From NCBI GenBank assembly GCA_017443885.1, contig JAFSXW010000085.1, positions 1-22,821 on the forward strand: DNA of 22,821 nt, written 5' to 3'. The notes under the pieces are model-generated. The model did no database searches, had not been told where the DNA came from, and saw only the letters and a program-made list of their open reading frames with translations. The stretch's first letter is position 1. Every line of letters begins with the position of its first letter. The DNA comes from Clostridia bacterium. Its GTDB lineage: Bacteria > Bacillota > Clostridia > Christensenellales > UBA1242. The position numbers and the translations under genes were made by a program. Shown here one piece after another: positions 1 through 7,843 of this stretch.

Positions 1-816
1 AAAGACTTAAATAAAGATGGCAATGTGGATAATTATGATGTGTTGTCCTTTCGTTTATTTGCTGAAGGAACATATGACTTATTCTATGAAACAGACTATG
101 TTTATTCAGTTATATTTGACTATAATAACACAAATTTAACAATAGCAGATATTTTTGATAAAACACCAGAATATATGCATTTAGAAAACGGCCATTCAAT
201 TTATGGTCTAAATCTTCCAACAGTTGCAAACAACACAAATGAATATATATTTAAAGGGTGGTATATTGAAGGGACAGATAATTTAATTACAGATAGCACA
301 TATTTAACAGGAGACACTCAACTTGTTGCAAAATGGGTTCCAAACCTAGATTATAATGAAGATGGTGTTGTGGATTATGGCGACATTATTCATGTTAGGC
401 ATTGGATTTCTGATGGTAGAATTCAAGATCCAGATGGTTATAATGTTTCCATGGAAAATAAATATGGCGATATTGATGGTAACGGAATTATAAACACATT
501 AGATATTTCATGTTTCCGTGATTTATTATGCGGGATTAACATAGAGTCTTTAAAAGATGTGGAAACAACTCATTCAGTTGTTTTAGAATATAACACTGAT
601 TTATCAATAGAGGATATCTTTGATAAAACACCGGAATATATTCATCTTTTGGCTGAGCATTCTACAATTGGGTTAAGTTTACCTAGCATTACAGATGCAA
701 ACTATGCAAGCCAATTTTTAGGCTGGTATATTGAAGGAACAGATATTAAAATAAACGATTTTATTTATTTGCCAGGCGATGTTACATTGGTTGCGAGGTG
801 GGAAGTAAATTCTTAA
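1..816 (+). CDS. Modular extracellular protein with dockerin and InlB B-repeat-like modules (5' truncated)
   Basis: The reading frame is open from base 1, so the protein starts outside the window; the GTG at 25 sits inside a calcium loop and is not a real start. Bases 4-39 encode D-x-N-x-D-G-x-V-D-x-x-D, a textbook dockerin type I loop, probably the second half of a dockerin. Then follow a B-repeat-like domain (94-336, ending F-K-G-W-Y...L-V-A-K-W), a complete dockerin with two loops (349-534: DYNEDGVVDYGD and DIDGNGIINTLD), and a second B-repeat-like domain (571-807, ending F-L-G-W-Y...L-V-A-R-W). The chain stops four residues later. Dockerins normally bind cohesins through Ca2+, and B-repeats are beta-grasp spacers in surface proteins of Gram-positive bacteria. 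No LPxTG signal or C-terminal membrane helix follows, so attachment would have to come from the dockerins or the unseen N-terminus. The ligand and any catalytic module are unknown. Confidence 0.85.
   Translation, partial: KDLNKDGNVDNYDVLSFRLFAEGTYDLFYETDYVYSVIFDYNNTNLTIADIFDKTPEYMHLENGHSIYGLNLPTVANNTNEYIFKGWYIEGTDNLITDSTYLTGDTQLVAKWVPNLDYNEDGVVDYGDIIHVRHWISDGRIQDPDGYNVSMENKYGDIDGNGIINTLDISCFRDLLCGINIESLKDVETTHSVVLEYNTDLSIEDIFDKTPEYIHLLAEHSTIGLSLPSITDANYASQFLGWYIEGTDIKINDFIYLPGDVTLVARWEVNS
94..336 (+). repeat. B-repeat-like domain copy 1
   Basis: First of two related units of about 80 residues. Shared blocks are D-I-F-D-K-T-P-E-Y, G-L-x-L-P, G-W-Y-I-E-G-T-D and L-V-A-[KR]-W. The DNA encoding DIFDKTPEY (151-177) is also nearly identical to that of copy 2 (613-639), which points to a fairly recent duplication or to conversion between copies. 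Confidence 0.75.
571..807 (+). repeat. B-repeat-like domain copy 2
   Basis: Second unit, separated from the first by an internal dockerin. It ends in L-V-A-R-W followed by a four-residue tail and the stop codon. The G-W-Y...D...L-x-G-D-x-x-L-V-A-x-W pattern is the Listeria-Bacteroides repeat signature as I know it. Confidence 0.75.
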
Positions 817-883
817 TACTTTTGTGCCAAATATGTAAAGTATAGCTAATGTGAACTGATTGTAGGCATGAAAATATGTTAAT

Positions 884-913
884 AAAAAACACTGCATCAA
901 TGCAGTGTTTTTT
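884..913. terminator. Rho-independent terminator, likely bidirectional
   Basis: Perfect 13-bp inverted repeat, AAAAAACACTGCA then TGCAGTGTTTTTT, around a 4-base TCAA loop. An A-run on one side and a T-run on the other let it act on both strands. It closes the dockerin protein gene (stop at 816) and also lies just past the stop of the minus-strand gene ending at 951. Confidence 0.88.
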
Positions 914-950
914 ATATTTTTGCTTTAATACTTGAATTACGAGTTATGTG

Positions 951-1319
951 CTATTTTATTCTTTCGCCTTCGGTGTCTTGGGTTTTGCTAATTAACAGGG
1001 CTTTTTTTGCCTCAGTCTCATTATAAAGTGGTGTTTTATTTGTTCCAGCAGAAACTGATAGTGCTAAGCAAACTCCTAAAAGTAGTGATGCTATTTTTTG
1101 AGCTTTGTGAGATGGCTTTTTCATTTGTTTAAGTTTTAATCCTTTTTTTCTTTGGTCTTCATAATATTTTGCAACTTGATGCTTCTTATTTTCTTCTTCT
1201 ATTACACTTTTACAATATGCTTTATAATTATCTGCTTCAACATACTTTTTTTGTTCGTCAGTTAATTGTTGAAAAGATAAGAAGTATTTTTCAGACTCTG
1301 TGAATTTATTTCGTTTCAT
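951..1319 (-). CDS. Small lysine-rich protein with one membrane segment, function unknown
   Basis: 122 residues from the ATG at 1319, which has a clear AAGGAG site (complement of 1326-1331) six bases upstream. A longer frame to 1367 is ruled out because its start would lie upstream of the -10 box of the promoter at 1358-1387. Residues 1-72 are hydrophilic and helical-looking, rich in Lys, Glu and Gln. Residues about 75-92 are hydrophobic (KIASLLLGVCLALSVSAG), and residues 93-122 form a short polar tail. The A-L-S-V-S-A-G end resembles a signal-peptidase site, but the segment is far too deep in the chain for an ordinary signal peptide. A single-pass membrane protein with a large basic cytoplasmic part is the likelier reading. 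It is divergent from uvrB. I do not recognise the family. Confidence 0.7.
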   Translation of the reverse strand: MKRNKFTESEKYFLSFQQLTDEQKKYVEADNYKAYCKSVIEEENKKHQVAKYYEDQRKKGLKLKQMKKPSHKAQKIASLLLGVCLALSVSAGTNKTPLYNETEAKKALLISKTQDTEGERIK

Positions 1320-1357
1320 TATTTTCTCCTTTTTTGCAAAAATATAAATGCACGGCA

Positions 1358-1387
1358 AGTATAGCATTTTTTAAATGATTGTGTCAA
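1358..1387 (-). promoter_or_regulatory. Sigma-A-type promoter for the gene at 951-1319
   Basis: On the minus strand: TTGACA (1387-1382), an 18-base spacer, then TATACT (1363-1358) preceded by TGC, giving an extended -10 (TGnTATACT). The predicted start is near 1351, giving a leader of about 31 bases that contains the AAGGAG site. It is the best consensus match in the window. Confidence 0.85.
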
Positions 1388-1408
1388 GGACGAAAGATAA
1401 AATAAATA

Positions 1409-1422
1409 AAAACATTTGTTTT
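1409..1422. promoter_or_regulatory. Candidate operator: near-palindrome upstream of the uvrB promoter
   Basis: AAAACATTTGTTTT: AAAAC and GTTTT half-sites around ATTT. It lies three bases before the uvrB -35 box, between two divergent promoters. The central AACATTTGTT is identical, in the same orientation relative to the gene, to the sequence upstream of the WYL regulator at 18439-18430. It resembles a weakened LexA box (GAAC-N4-GTTC), and uvrB is a classic SOS gene in Firmicutes. The site is inferred, not shown. Confidence 0.4.
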
Positions 1423-1425
1423 CTA

Positions 1426-1454
1426 TTGATAATTTATTCGTAAAAGTTTATAAT
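1426..1454 (+). promoter_or_regulatory. Sigma-A-type promoter of uvrB
   Basis: TTGATA (1426-1431), 17-base spacer, TATAAT (1449-1454). The -10 ends only six bases before the ATG at 1461, so transcription should start at or next to that codon. Confidence 0.8.
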
Positions 1455-1460
1455 AAATAT

Positions 1461-3452
1461 ATGGTGGAAAATTCTAAAGAAAAGGAAAGTGTGTTTGAAC
1501 TTGTGTCTAAACACAAGCCAACGGGCGATCAGCCTAAGGCAATAGAAAGTTTGGTTCAGGGTGTGAAAGATGGTTTGCGCACCCAAGTTTTGCTTGGCGT
1601 TACTGGAAGTGGAAAAACTTTTACAATGGCAAACATTATTAAAGAAGTGAACAGACCAACGCTTGTTTTGGCACACAATAAAACACTTGCAGCCCAACTT
1701 TGCAATGAATTTAGAGAGTATTTTCCTAACAATAGTGTTAATTACTTTGTTTCTTATTATGATTTTTATCAACCAGAAGCGTATATTGTTTCTAGTGATA
1801 CCTATATAGAAAAAGAAACTCAAGTTAATGATGAAATAGATAAACTACGCCACAGCGCAACTTGCTCTCTTTTTGAGCGAAAAGATGTGATTATTGTGGC
1901 ATCTGTTTCGTGCATTTATGGCTTAGGCGAGCCTAGTGAATATGCTAGGCAGGCCATTTCTCTTCGTCCGGGCATGAATATTAGCCGTGAAGCCGTTATT
2001 TCAAGGCTTGTTGAAAATCAGTATAAGAGAAATGATATTGAGTTTACAAGGGGCTGTTTTAGGGCAAAAGGTGATGTTTTAGATATATTCCCAGCCAGCC
2101 AAAGCGAACATTTAGTGCGTGTGGAATTTTTTGGAGATGAAATAGATAAAATTAGCGAAGTAGAAGCTGTTAGTGGTAAAAAAATTAGCACGCTTAGTCA
2201 TATTGCAATTTATCCTGCAAGCCACTATGTTGTTGGAAGTGATAAACTTGAAGGTTCACTTAAAGAAATTGAAAGAGATATGGCTGAAGAAGTTGCATCT
2301 TTTGAACAACAAGGAAAACTTATTGAAGCCCAGCGATTAAAACAAAGAGTTAGCTATGATATTGAAATGCTTAGAGAAATGGGATATTGCAATGGCATTG
2401 AAAACTATTCTAGATATTTTGATGGCAGAAAGGTTGGCGAAGCCCCATACACTTTGCTTGATTATTTCCCTGATGATTGGCTACTACTCGTTGATGAAAG
2501 CCATATAACTATTCCGCAGATAAGGGCAATGTATAATGGAGATAGGGCTAGGAAAGACAATCTTGTTGGTTATGGGTTTAGAATGAAATCAGCTTACGAT
2601 AACCGACCATTAACATTTAGCGAATTTGAAAAGAAAATTGACCAAATTATTTGTGTTTCGGCAACTCCTGGCCCATACGAAATGGAAAGGCAAGATAATA
2701 TTGCCGAGCAGATAATTAGGCCAACGGGGCTCTTAGATCCAGAAATTGAAGTGAAGCCTACTAAAAGTCAAATGGACGATTTGATTAGTGAACTTAATAA
2801 AACAATTAAAAGTGGTGGCAGGGCATTAGTTACAACGCTAACTAAAAAGATGGCTGAAAGCTTAGGTGAATATTTAACCAAAAATGGGATTAAAAGCACA
2901 TATCTTCATAGTGAAATAAAAACTATGGAAAGAATTGAAATAATAAACAGCCTTAGAAGTGGCGAAGTGGATGTTATAGTTGGAATTAATCTTTTAAGGG
3001 AAGGGCTAGACTTGCCAGAAGTGAAATTAGTGGCAATTTTAGATGCCGATAAAGAAGGCTTTTTAAGGAGTGAAGGCAGTTTAATCCAAACCATAGGAAG
3101 GGCTGCTAGAAATAGTGAAGGGCGAGTTATAATGTATGCAGATGAGATAACTGATTCTATGAGGCGCGCAATAGATGAAACAAACAGAAGAAGAACTATT
3201 CAAATGCAATATAATAAAGAACATAATATAACACCAAAGACTATTATAAAAGAAATTAAAAACACGCTTCAAATTTCAAGCAAAGTTGAAGAAGATAACA
3301 GCGCAAAAGTGAAGAAGGAAAACATACCAAAACAAATAGAATCACTTAAAGCAATGATGAAAGTTGCTTCTGCTAATCTTGATTTTGAAGAGGCAATTAG
3401 GCTTCGTGATGAAATAAGTAAACTTACAAAAAAATTAGAAAAAACGCAATAA
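1461..3452 (+). CDS. uvrB: UvrABC excinuclease subunit B (DNA damage helicase)
   Basis: About 663 residues, close to the usual UvrB length, and readable in line with Bacillus UvrB throughout. UvrB receives damaged DNA from UvrA, verifies the lesion with its beta-hairpin and recruits UvrC. Seen here: Walker A GVTGSGKT (46-53); the Tyr-rich hairpin region Y-F-V-S-Y-Y-D-F-Y-Q-P-E-A-Y (about 95-108); D-E-S-H Walker B (345-348); helicase motifs including R-E-G-L-D-L-P-E-V and Q-T-I-G-R-A-A-R-N; and a C-terminal UVR motif (L-D-F-E-E-A-I-R-L-R-D-E) for UvrC contact. The start is uncertain. A TTG at 1416 lies upstream of the promoter and is rejected. ATG 1461 falls on the predicted transcription start and has no ribosome site. 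GTG 1491 has AAAGGAAA upstream and gives MFELVSK, very near the family N-terminus. uvrA follows after 192 bases. Confidence 0.97.
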   Translation: MVENSKEKESVFELVSKHKPTGDQPKAIESLVQGVKDGLRTQVLLGVTGSGKTFTMANIIKEVNRPTLVLAHNKTLAAQLCNEFREYFPNNSVNYFVSYYDFYQPEAYIVSSDTYIEKETQVNDEIDKLRHSATCSLFERKDVIIVASVSCIYGLGEPSEYARQAISLRPGMNISREAVISRLVENQYKRNDIEFTRGCFRAKGDVLDIFPASQSEHLVRVEFFGDEIDKISEVEAVSGKKISTLSHIAIYPASHYVVGSDKLEGSLKEIERDMAEEVASFEQQGKLIEAQRLKQRVSYDIEMLREMGYCNGIENYSRYFDGRKVGEAPYTLLDYFPDDWLLLVDESHITIPQIRAMYNGDRARKDNLVGYGFRMKSAYDNRPLTFSEFEKKIDQIICVSATPGPYEMERQDNIAEQIIRPTGLLDPEIEVKPTKSQMDDLISELNKTIKSGGRALVTTLTKKMAESLGEYLTKNGIKSTYLHSEIKTMERIEIINSLRSGEVDVIVGINLLREGLDLPEVKLVAILDADKEGFLRSEGSLIQTIGRAARNSEGRVIMYADEITDSMRRAIDETNRRRTIQMQYNKEHNITPKTIIKEIKNTLQISSKVEEDNSAKVKKENIPKQIESLKAMMKVASANLDFEEAIRLRDEISKLTKKLEKTQ

Positions 3453-3587
3453 TATATATAAAAAGTTTAAAAATGTGCCATTTTTGCACAAAAATTAATT
3501 AAAAATTGCAGAAAAACTAGATTGTTATCTAATTATAAAAAGATAATTGAATAATATAGTGCAAAATAAAAATTCAATTTAAAAATT

Positions 3588-3616
3588 TTGCAATTCTTTT
3601 TAAATTTGTATATTAA
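3588..3616 (+). promoter_or_regulatory. Candidate uvrA promoter
   Basis: TTGCAA (3588-3593), 17-base spacer, TATTAA (3611-3616), about 28 bases before the uvrA ATG. The -10 is imperfect. The 192-base uvrB-uvrA gap (3453-3644) is very A+T-rich and otherwise holds only a weak GTGC/GCAC hairpin near 3475, so uvrA may also be read from the uvrB promoter. Confidence 0.4.
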
Positions 3617-3644
3617 AATTGCAGAAAAATAAAGGAAATAAAAT

Positions 3645-6455
3645 ATGAAAGATGTTATAGAGATAGTTGGGGCAAACGAAAACAACTTAAAAAATGTTAG
3701 TTTAACAATACCAAGAAATAAACTTGTTTTATTTACAGGACTATCGGGTTCGGGGAAATCGAGCCTTGCTTTTGATACAATTTTTGCCGAGGGGCAAAGA
3801 AGATATATGGAAAGTTTATCTTCTTATGCAAGACAATTTTTGGGGCAAATGCAAAAGCCAAATGTTGAACGAATTGAAGGTTTAAGCCCAGCTATTGCAA
3901 TAGACCAAAAAACAACATCATCTAACCCAAGGTCTACTGTTGGAACGGTTACTGAAATTTATGATTATTTTAGGCTTCTTTTTGCACATGTTGGAACCCC
4001 ATATTGTGCAAATTGTGGAACTATTATTAAGCCATCTAGTATTGATAGCATAATAAATAAAGTGCTTGAAAAAGAAGAGGGCACCAAGTTTAGCGTTATA
4101 GCACCTGTGGTTCGAAACAGAAAAGGTGAATATAATAAACTTATTGAGGGTTTTGCAAAATCTGGTTATGCAAGAGTTAAGATTGATGATAAGGTTTATT
4201 CGCTTGATGAAGAAATAAAACTAGATAAACAAAAGAAGCACAGTATTAGTGTTGTTATAGATAGACTAATTGTGAAACCTAATATTGAAGCAAGGCTAGC
4301 AGAGTCTATTGAAACTGCATTTAAACTTGCTGATGATCTTGTGATACTTGATTTTGATGGCAAAGAAGAACTTTATAGTGGTAGGCATTCGTGCCCAAAC
4401 TGCTCGTTTAGTTATGCAGAAATAAGCCCAAGGCTATTCTCGTTTAACACTCCTCTTGGAGCATGCCCTGATTGCAGTGGAATTGGCTATAAAATGGTTA
4501 TTGATGAAGATTTAATTTTTAAAGATAAATCGAAATCTATAAACGATAGTGGCTTTGCCAATATCAACTATTTTAATGGTGATTATTATTATAAGTATTT
4601 GCACGCACTTTCAAAAAAATATAAATTTAGTTTAGACACGCCAATAGCAGAGCTTCCACCTGAAATAATGGATATTATTTTATATGGTAATGGTGGTGAA
4701 GAATTAAATATTAAATACGAAACCAATAATTTTAGCGGTGAATTTAAAGGTAGTTTTGAAGGTATTATAAATAATCTTTATAGGCGTTATCAAAATTCTG
4801 CAAGTGATTTTGTGAAGGCTGAAATAGAAAAATATATGAGGCCACTTCCTTGCAAAACTTGCCATGGAGAAAGGCTGAATAAAGAGGCTCTTTCGGTTAA
4901 AATTTGTGGGCTTAATATAAATGAAGTTTGCAATAAAAGTGTTAAGAATATTTTAAAATGGATTAACGAATTAGAATTAACCAAAAGAGAGCAAGATATT
5001 GGCAAGGATATTATAAAAGAAATAAAAGCTCGCTTAAAATTTTTAATAGATGTTGGGCTAGACTACTTAACACTATCTAGAAGTGCCGGAACTCTTTCTG
5101 GTGGCGAGGCGCAAAGAATTAGGCTTGCAACACAAATTGGAAGTGGGCTTGTTGGTGTGGCATATATTTTAGATGAGCCTAGCATTGGGCTTCATTCTAG
5201 GGACACGCAAAGGCTGATAGATACTCTTCTTCATTTACGAGATTTGGGCAATACAGTGATTGTGGTTGAGCATGATGAAGACACGATTAAATCGGCAGAT
5301 TATATTGTTGATGTTGGACCAAAGGCGGGTGTGCATGGTGGAAGGATTGTTGCAACAGGTTCGCCAGAAGAAATTATGGCAAACGAAAAATCTATCACTG
5401 GACAATATTTAAGTGGCAAACGAAAAATTGTTGTTCCTAAGAAACGCAGGGAAGGATCAGGAAAATTCATTGAAATTGTTGGTGCAAGCCAGCACAACTT
5501 AAAGAATGTTAATGTTTCGATTCCACTTGGTGTGTTTACGGCTGTAACGGGTGTTTCTGGTTCGGGTAAATCTAGTTTGGTTAACGATATTCTGCACCCT
5601 GTTTTATCTAATAGGCTTAATGGAGCGAATTTAGAAGAGGGTGCATATAAAGAAGTTAATGGCGTGGAAAACTTAGATAAAGTGGTTGTGATAGATCAAT
5701 CACCAATAGGCAGAACTCCACGAAGTAATCCAGCAACATACACAGGCGTGTTTACGGCAATTCGTGAACTTTTTGCAAAAACGCCAGATGCTAAAGCACG
5801 AGGCTACACAAGCGGAAGATTCAGCTTTAATATAAAAGGCGGTCGATGCGAGGCTTGTGGTGGAGATGGTGTTTCAAAAATAGAGATGCACTTTTTGCCA
5901 GATGTTTATGTTACTTGTGATGAGTGCCATGGCAAAAGGTATAACAGAGAAACATTAGAGGTTAGATATAAGGGTAAAAACATTAATGATGTTTTAGAGA
6001 TGACAGTTGAAGATGCTCTTAGTTATTTTGAAAACATACCCGCTATTTTAAATAAAATTCAAACGCTTTATGATGTGGGTTTAGGTTATATAAAACTAGG
6101 GCAAGCTGCCACAACGCTTTCTGGTGGTGAAGCGCAAAGAGTGAAACTTGCCACAGAACTTTCTAAACGCCCAACTGGCAAAACTATGTATATTTTAGAC
6201 GAGCCAACAACTGGGCTTCACACATATGATGTTGAAAAATTAATTTCAATTCTTCAAAGACTAGTTTCAACTGGAAATAGTGTTGTAGTGATTGAGCATA
6301 ATTTAGATATGATAAAAGTTGCAGATCATATAATAGACCTTGGGCCAGAAGGTGGAGATAATGGTGGAAAAATTGTTGCCACAGGAACTCCGGAAGAAAT
6401 AGCGAAAAATCCTAAGAGCCTAACAGGAAAATACTTAAAACCATATTTAGAATAA
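3645..6455 (+). CDS. uvrA: UvrABC excinuclease subunit A (damage-recognition ABC ATPase)
   Basis: 936 residues, normal full length for UvrA, with ATG 3645 and AAAGGAAA upstream. UvrA dimers scan DNA, recognise helix distortion and load UvrB. It is a tandem ABC ATPase. First half: Walker A GLSGSGKS (32-39), a zinc module with C-x2-C...C-x2-C (C250, C253, C274, C277), signature L-S-G-G-E-A-Q-R and Walker B Y-I-L-D-E-P-S-I-G-L-H. Second half: Walker A GVSGSGKS (about 636-643), a zinc module C-E-A-C-G-G-D-G...C-D-E-C-H-G, a second L-S-G-G-E-A-Q-R and I-L-D-E-P-T-T-G-L-H. No key residue is missing. The order uvrB then uvrA is the common Firmicutes arrangement. Confidence 0.98.
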   Translation: MKDVIEIVGANENNLKNVSLTIPRNKLVLFTGLSGSGKSSLAFDTIFAEGQRRYMESLSSYARQFLGQMQKPNVERIEGLSPAIAIDQKTTSSNPRSTVGTVTEIYDYFRLLFAHVGTPYCANCGTIIKPSSIDSIINKVLEKEEGTKFSVIAPVVRNRKGEYNKLIEGFAKSGYARVKIDDKVYSLDEEIKLDKQKKHSISVVIDRLIVKPNIEARLAESIETAFKLADDLVILDFDGKEELYSGRHSCPNCSFSYAEISPRLFSFNTPLGACPDCSGIGYKMVIDEDLIFKDKSKSINDSGFANINYFNGDYYYKYLHALSKKYKFSLDTPIAELPPEIMDIILYGNGGEELNIKYETNNFSGEFKGSFEGIINNLYRRYQNSASDFVKAEIEKYMRPLPCKTCHGERLNKEALSVKICGLNINEVCNKSVKNILKWINELELTKREQDIGKDIIKEIKARLKFLIDVGLDYLTLSRSAGTLSGGEAQRIRLATQIGSGLVGVAYILDEPSIGLHSRDTQRLIDTLLHLRDLGNTVIVVEHDEDTIKSADYIVDVGPKAGVHGGRIVATGSPEEIMANEKSITGQYLSGKRKIVVPKKRREGSGKFIEIVGASQHNLKNVNVSIPLGVFTAVTGVSGSGKSSLVNDILHPVLSNRLNGANLEEGAYKEVNGVENLDKVVVIDQSPIGRTPRSNPATYTGVFTAIRELFAKTPDAKARGYTSGRFSFNIKGGRCEACGGDGVSKIEMHFLPDVYVTCDECHGKRYNRETLEVRYKGKNINDVLEMTVEDALSYFENIPAILNKIQTLYDVGLGYIKLGQAATTLSGGEAQRVKLATELSKRPTGKTMYILDEPTTGLHTYDVEKLISILQRLVSTGNSVVVIEHNLDMIKVADHIIDLGPEGGDNGGKIVATGTPEEIAKNPKSLTGKYLKPYLE

Positions 6456-6505
6456 AAATCTATAAATAATATAAAACGACAAGAATAATATTATAAATAT
6501 AAAAG

Positions 6506-6557
6506 CGGAAAGTTTAAATTATTCATTTAGCATAATTTAAAGCTTTCTGTTTTTTTT
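6506..6557 (+). terminator. Rho-independent terminator after uvrA
   Basis: Long hairpin: the arm from CGGAAAG (6506) through TTTAAATTAT pairs with ATAATTTAAA and then CTTTCTG (to 6549), with one bulged G at 6542 and a 9-base loop (6523-6531). A run of eight T follows (6550-6557). Confidence 0.9.
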
Positions 6558-6634
6558 GTTCTCATTATTGTAAGTAATAAAAAAAATATAAATCTATTTT
6601 GTTTATTTTTTAATTTTAAGATAATAATTTATGT

Positions 6635-7375
6635 ATGAGTTTAATGGCCATTAGGGCGGTAATTATTTATTTTTTTGTTTTAGTTGTGATAAGGCTGATG
6701 GGGAAAAGGCAAATTGGAGAGATGCAACCGTTTGAACTTGTGATAACTCTTATTATTGCAGATTTAGCGTGTATTCCGATGGCGGAAGTTGCAGTGCCTC
6801 TTGGGCATGGTTTAATTCCTATTTTCACACTACTTGTGGTGCACTTTTTATTGTGTGTTATTTCTCGTAAAAGTATGGGTGCGAGGTATCTTATTTCTGG
6901 CAGGCCTGCGATAGTGATAACTCCAGATGGAATAAATTATAAAGAATTAAAGCGACTTAATATGACCTTAGATGATTTAATCGAATCAATGCGTGGGTGC
7001 AATTATTTTAGCGTTGATGAAGTGAGTTATGCAATTATTGAAACAAATGGGAAAATGTGTGTTATTCCAACAAACAGTAATATGCCTGCCACAAGGGCAG
7101 ATTTGAAAATTAAAACTGAACCATCGGCGCTTCCTGTGAATTTAATTATGGATGGAAAACTTATGAAAGAAAACCTTGCAATGGTGGGGATAGATGATGT
7201 GTTTTTGGGCAATATTTTAAAAAAGGCAAAATTAGAAAACGAAAGGCAAGTGTTAATTTTAACCTTAGATAGCAATGGAAAAGTTTTTATTCAGGGCAAA
7301 AAACAGAGTGGGTTTAAAACTTTTAATATAAATCTTAAAGGGGGCACAAATATTACTTGGCAAAAAAATGGGTAG
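6635..7375 (+). CDS. DUF421 (YetF/YcaP-type) membrane protein
   Basis: 246 residues, typical for DUF421. About three N-terminal membrane helices (residues roughly 5-25, 35-50 and 58-78) are followed by a soluble alpha/beta domain. Recognisable family features are R-L-M-G-K-R-Q-I-G-E-M-Q-P-F-E-L after helix 1, S-G-R-P-A-I-V-I-T-P-D-G-I-N at the start of the soluble domain, and L-D-D-L-I-E-S-M-R-G-C-N-Y-F-S-V-D-E-V-S-Y-A-I-I-E. The molecular role of DUF421 is not well established; homologues exist in Bacillus spore and envelope contexts. The ATG at 6635 has no clear ribosome site. A second ATG at 6631 is out of frame. The downstream DUF4363 gene overlaps the 3' end, as in many clostridia. Confidence 0.9.
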   Translation: MSLMAIRAVIIYFFVLVVIRLMGKRQIGEMQPFELVITLIIADLACIPMAEVAVPLGHGLIPIFTLLVVHFLLCVISRKSMGARYLISGRPAIVITPDGINYKELKRLNMTLDDLIESMRGCNYFSVDEVSYAIIETNGKMCVIPTNSNMPATRADLKIKTEPSALPVNLIMDGKLMKENLAMVGIDDVFLGNILKKAKLENERQVLILTLDSNGKVFIQGKKQSGFKTFNINLKGGTNITWQKNG

Positions 7376-7752
7376 TAATGATAATAATTTTAATAGTTAT
7401 AGTTGGTATTTGTGTTTGGGAAAATTTATATATTTCTTCTAGTTTTGATTATTTGCAAGATAGCCTTTTTAAAATTGAAACAAGTTTAAAACAAAATCCA
7501 AATGAAATAAACACTAGCGAAAATATTTTATTAATTAAAAACTTGCATGAGGATTGGAAAAAGAAAACTAAAATTTTAAAAACTATTGTGTGGCACACTG
7601 GAATGAAAGAAGTTGAAATAAATTTAAGCAGAATTCTTAGTTACACTGAGCAAAATAATTTTAGTGAAGCGATGGTTGAAACAGGTGCACTAGAAGATTT
7701 TTGCAGGCATTATGCCGATGATTTTACAATAACCATAGAAAATATTTTATAA
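7357..7752 (+). CDS. DUF4363-type membrane-anchored protein
   Basis: 131 residues: a basic N-terminus and one membrane helix (M-A-K-K-W-V-V-M-I-I-I-L-I-V-I-V-G), then about 105 mostly helical residues outside. The W-K-K-K-T-K-I-L-K-x-I-V-W-H centre and the N-I-L end fit the DUF4363 pattern as I remember it, and the partner is right, since DUF4363 commonly follows DUF421. The TTG at 7357 overlaps the DUF421 stop by 19 bases; AAAGGGGG (7337-7344) lies 12 bases upstream. The alternative ATG at 7378 would lose the two lysines before the helix and has no ribosome site, so I prefer TTG. Its function is unknown, and it probably acts with the DUF421 protein. Confidence 0.8.
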   Translation: MAKKWVVMIIILIVIVGICVWENLYISSSFDYLQDSLFKIETSLKQNPNEINTSENILLIKNLHEDWKKKTKILKTIVWHTGMKEVEINLSRILSYTEQNNFSEAMVETGALEDFCRHYADDFTITIENIL

Positions 7753-7764
7753 CTATAAAACAAC

Positions 7765-7802
7765 AAAAAATGCCATTTTTATATAAAAAAGTGGCATTTT
7801 TT
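7765..7802. terminator. Bidirectional terminator between convergent genes
   Basis: AAAAAATGCCA (7765-7775) pairs with TGGCATTTTTT (7792-7802), extended by a TTTTT/AAAAA inner stem around a short ATAT loop, with one bulged G (7791). A- and T-runs flank it, so it can stop both the DUF4363 transcript and the flippase transcript coming from the other side. Confidence 0.85.
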
Positions 7803-7843
7803 AATAAATTTAATCAATTTTTGCAGAAAATTTGTCATACAGT

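Noticed and set aside
151..639. Repeated DNA around 151-177 and 613-639 as a mobile element
   Set aside because: It is part of duplicated protein domains in one reading frame, with no inverted ends or transposase.
1320..1367. Longer N-terminus for the small minus-strand protein
   Set aside because: Its start would be upstream of the -10 box of the consensus promoter, and the internal ATG has AAGGAG at ideal spacing.
1416..1460. Upstream TTG start extending uvrB by 15 residues
   Set aside because: It lies upstream of a good TTGATA-17-TATAAT promoter and adds residues absent from the family.
3475..3490. GTGC/GCAC hairpin after uvrB as a terminator
   Set aside because: Only four base pairs and no T-run follows.
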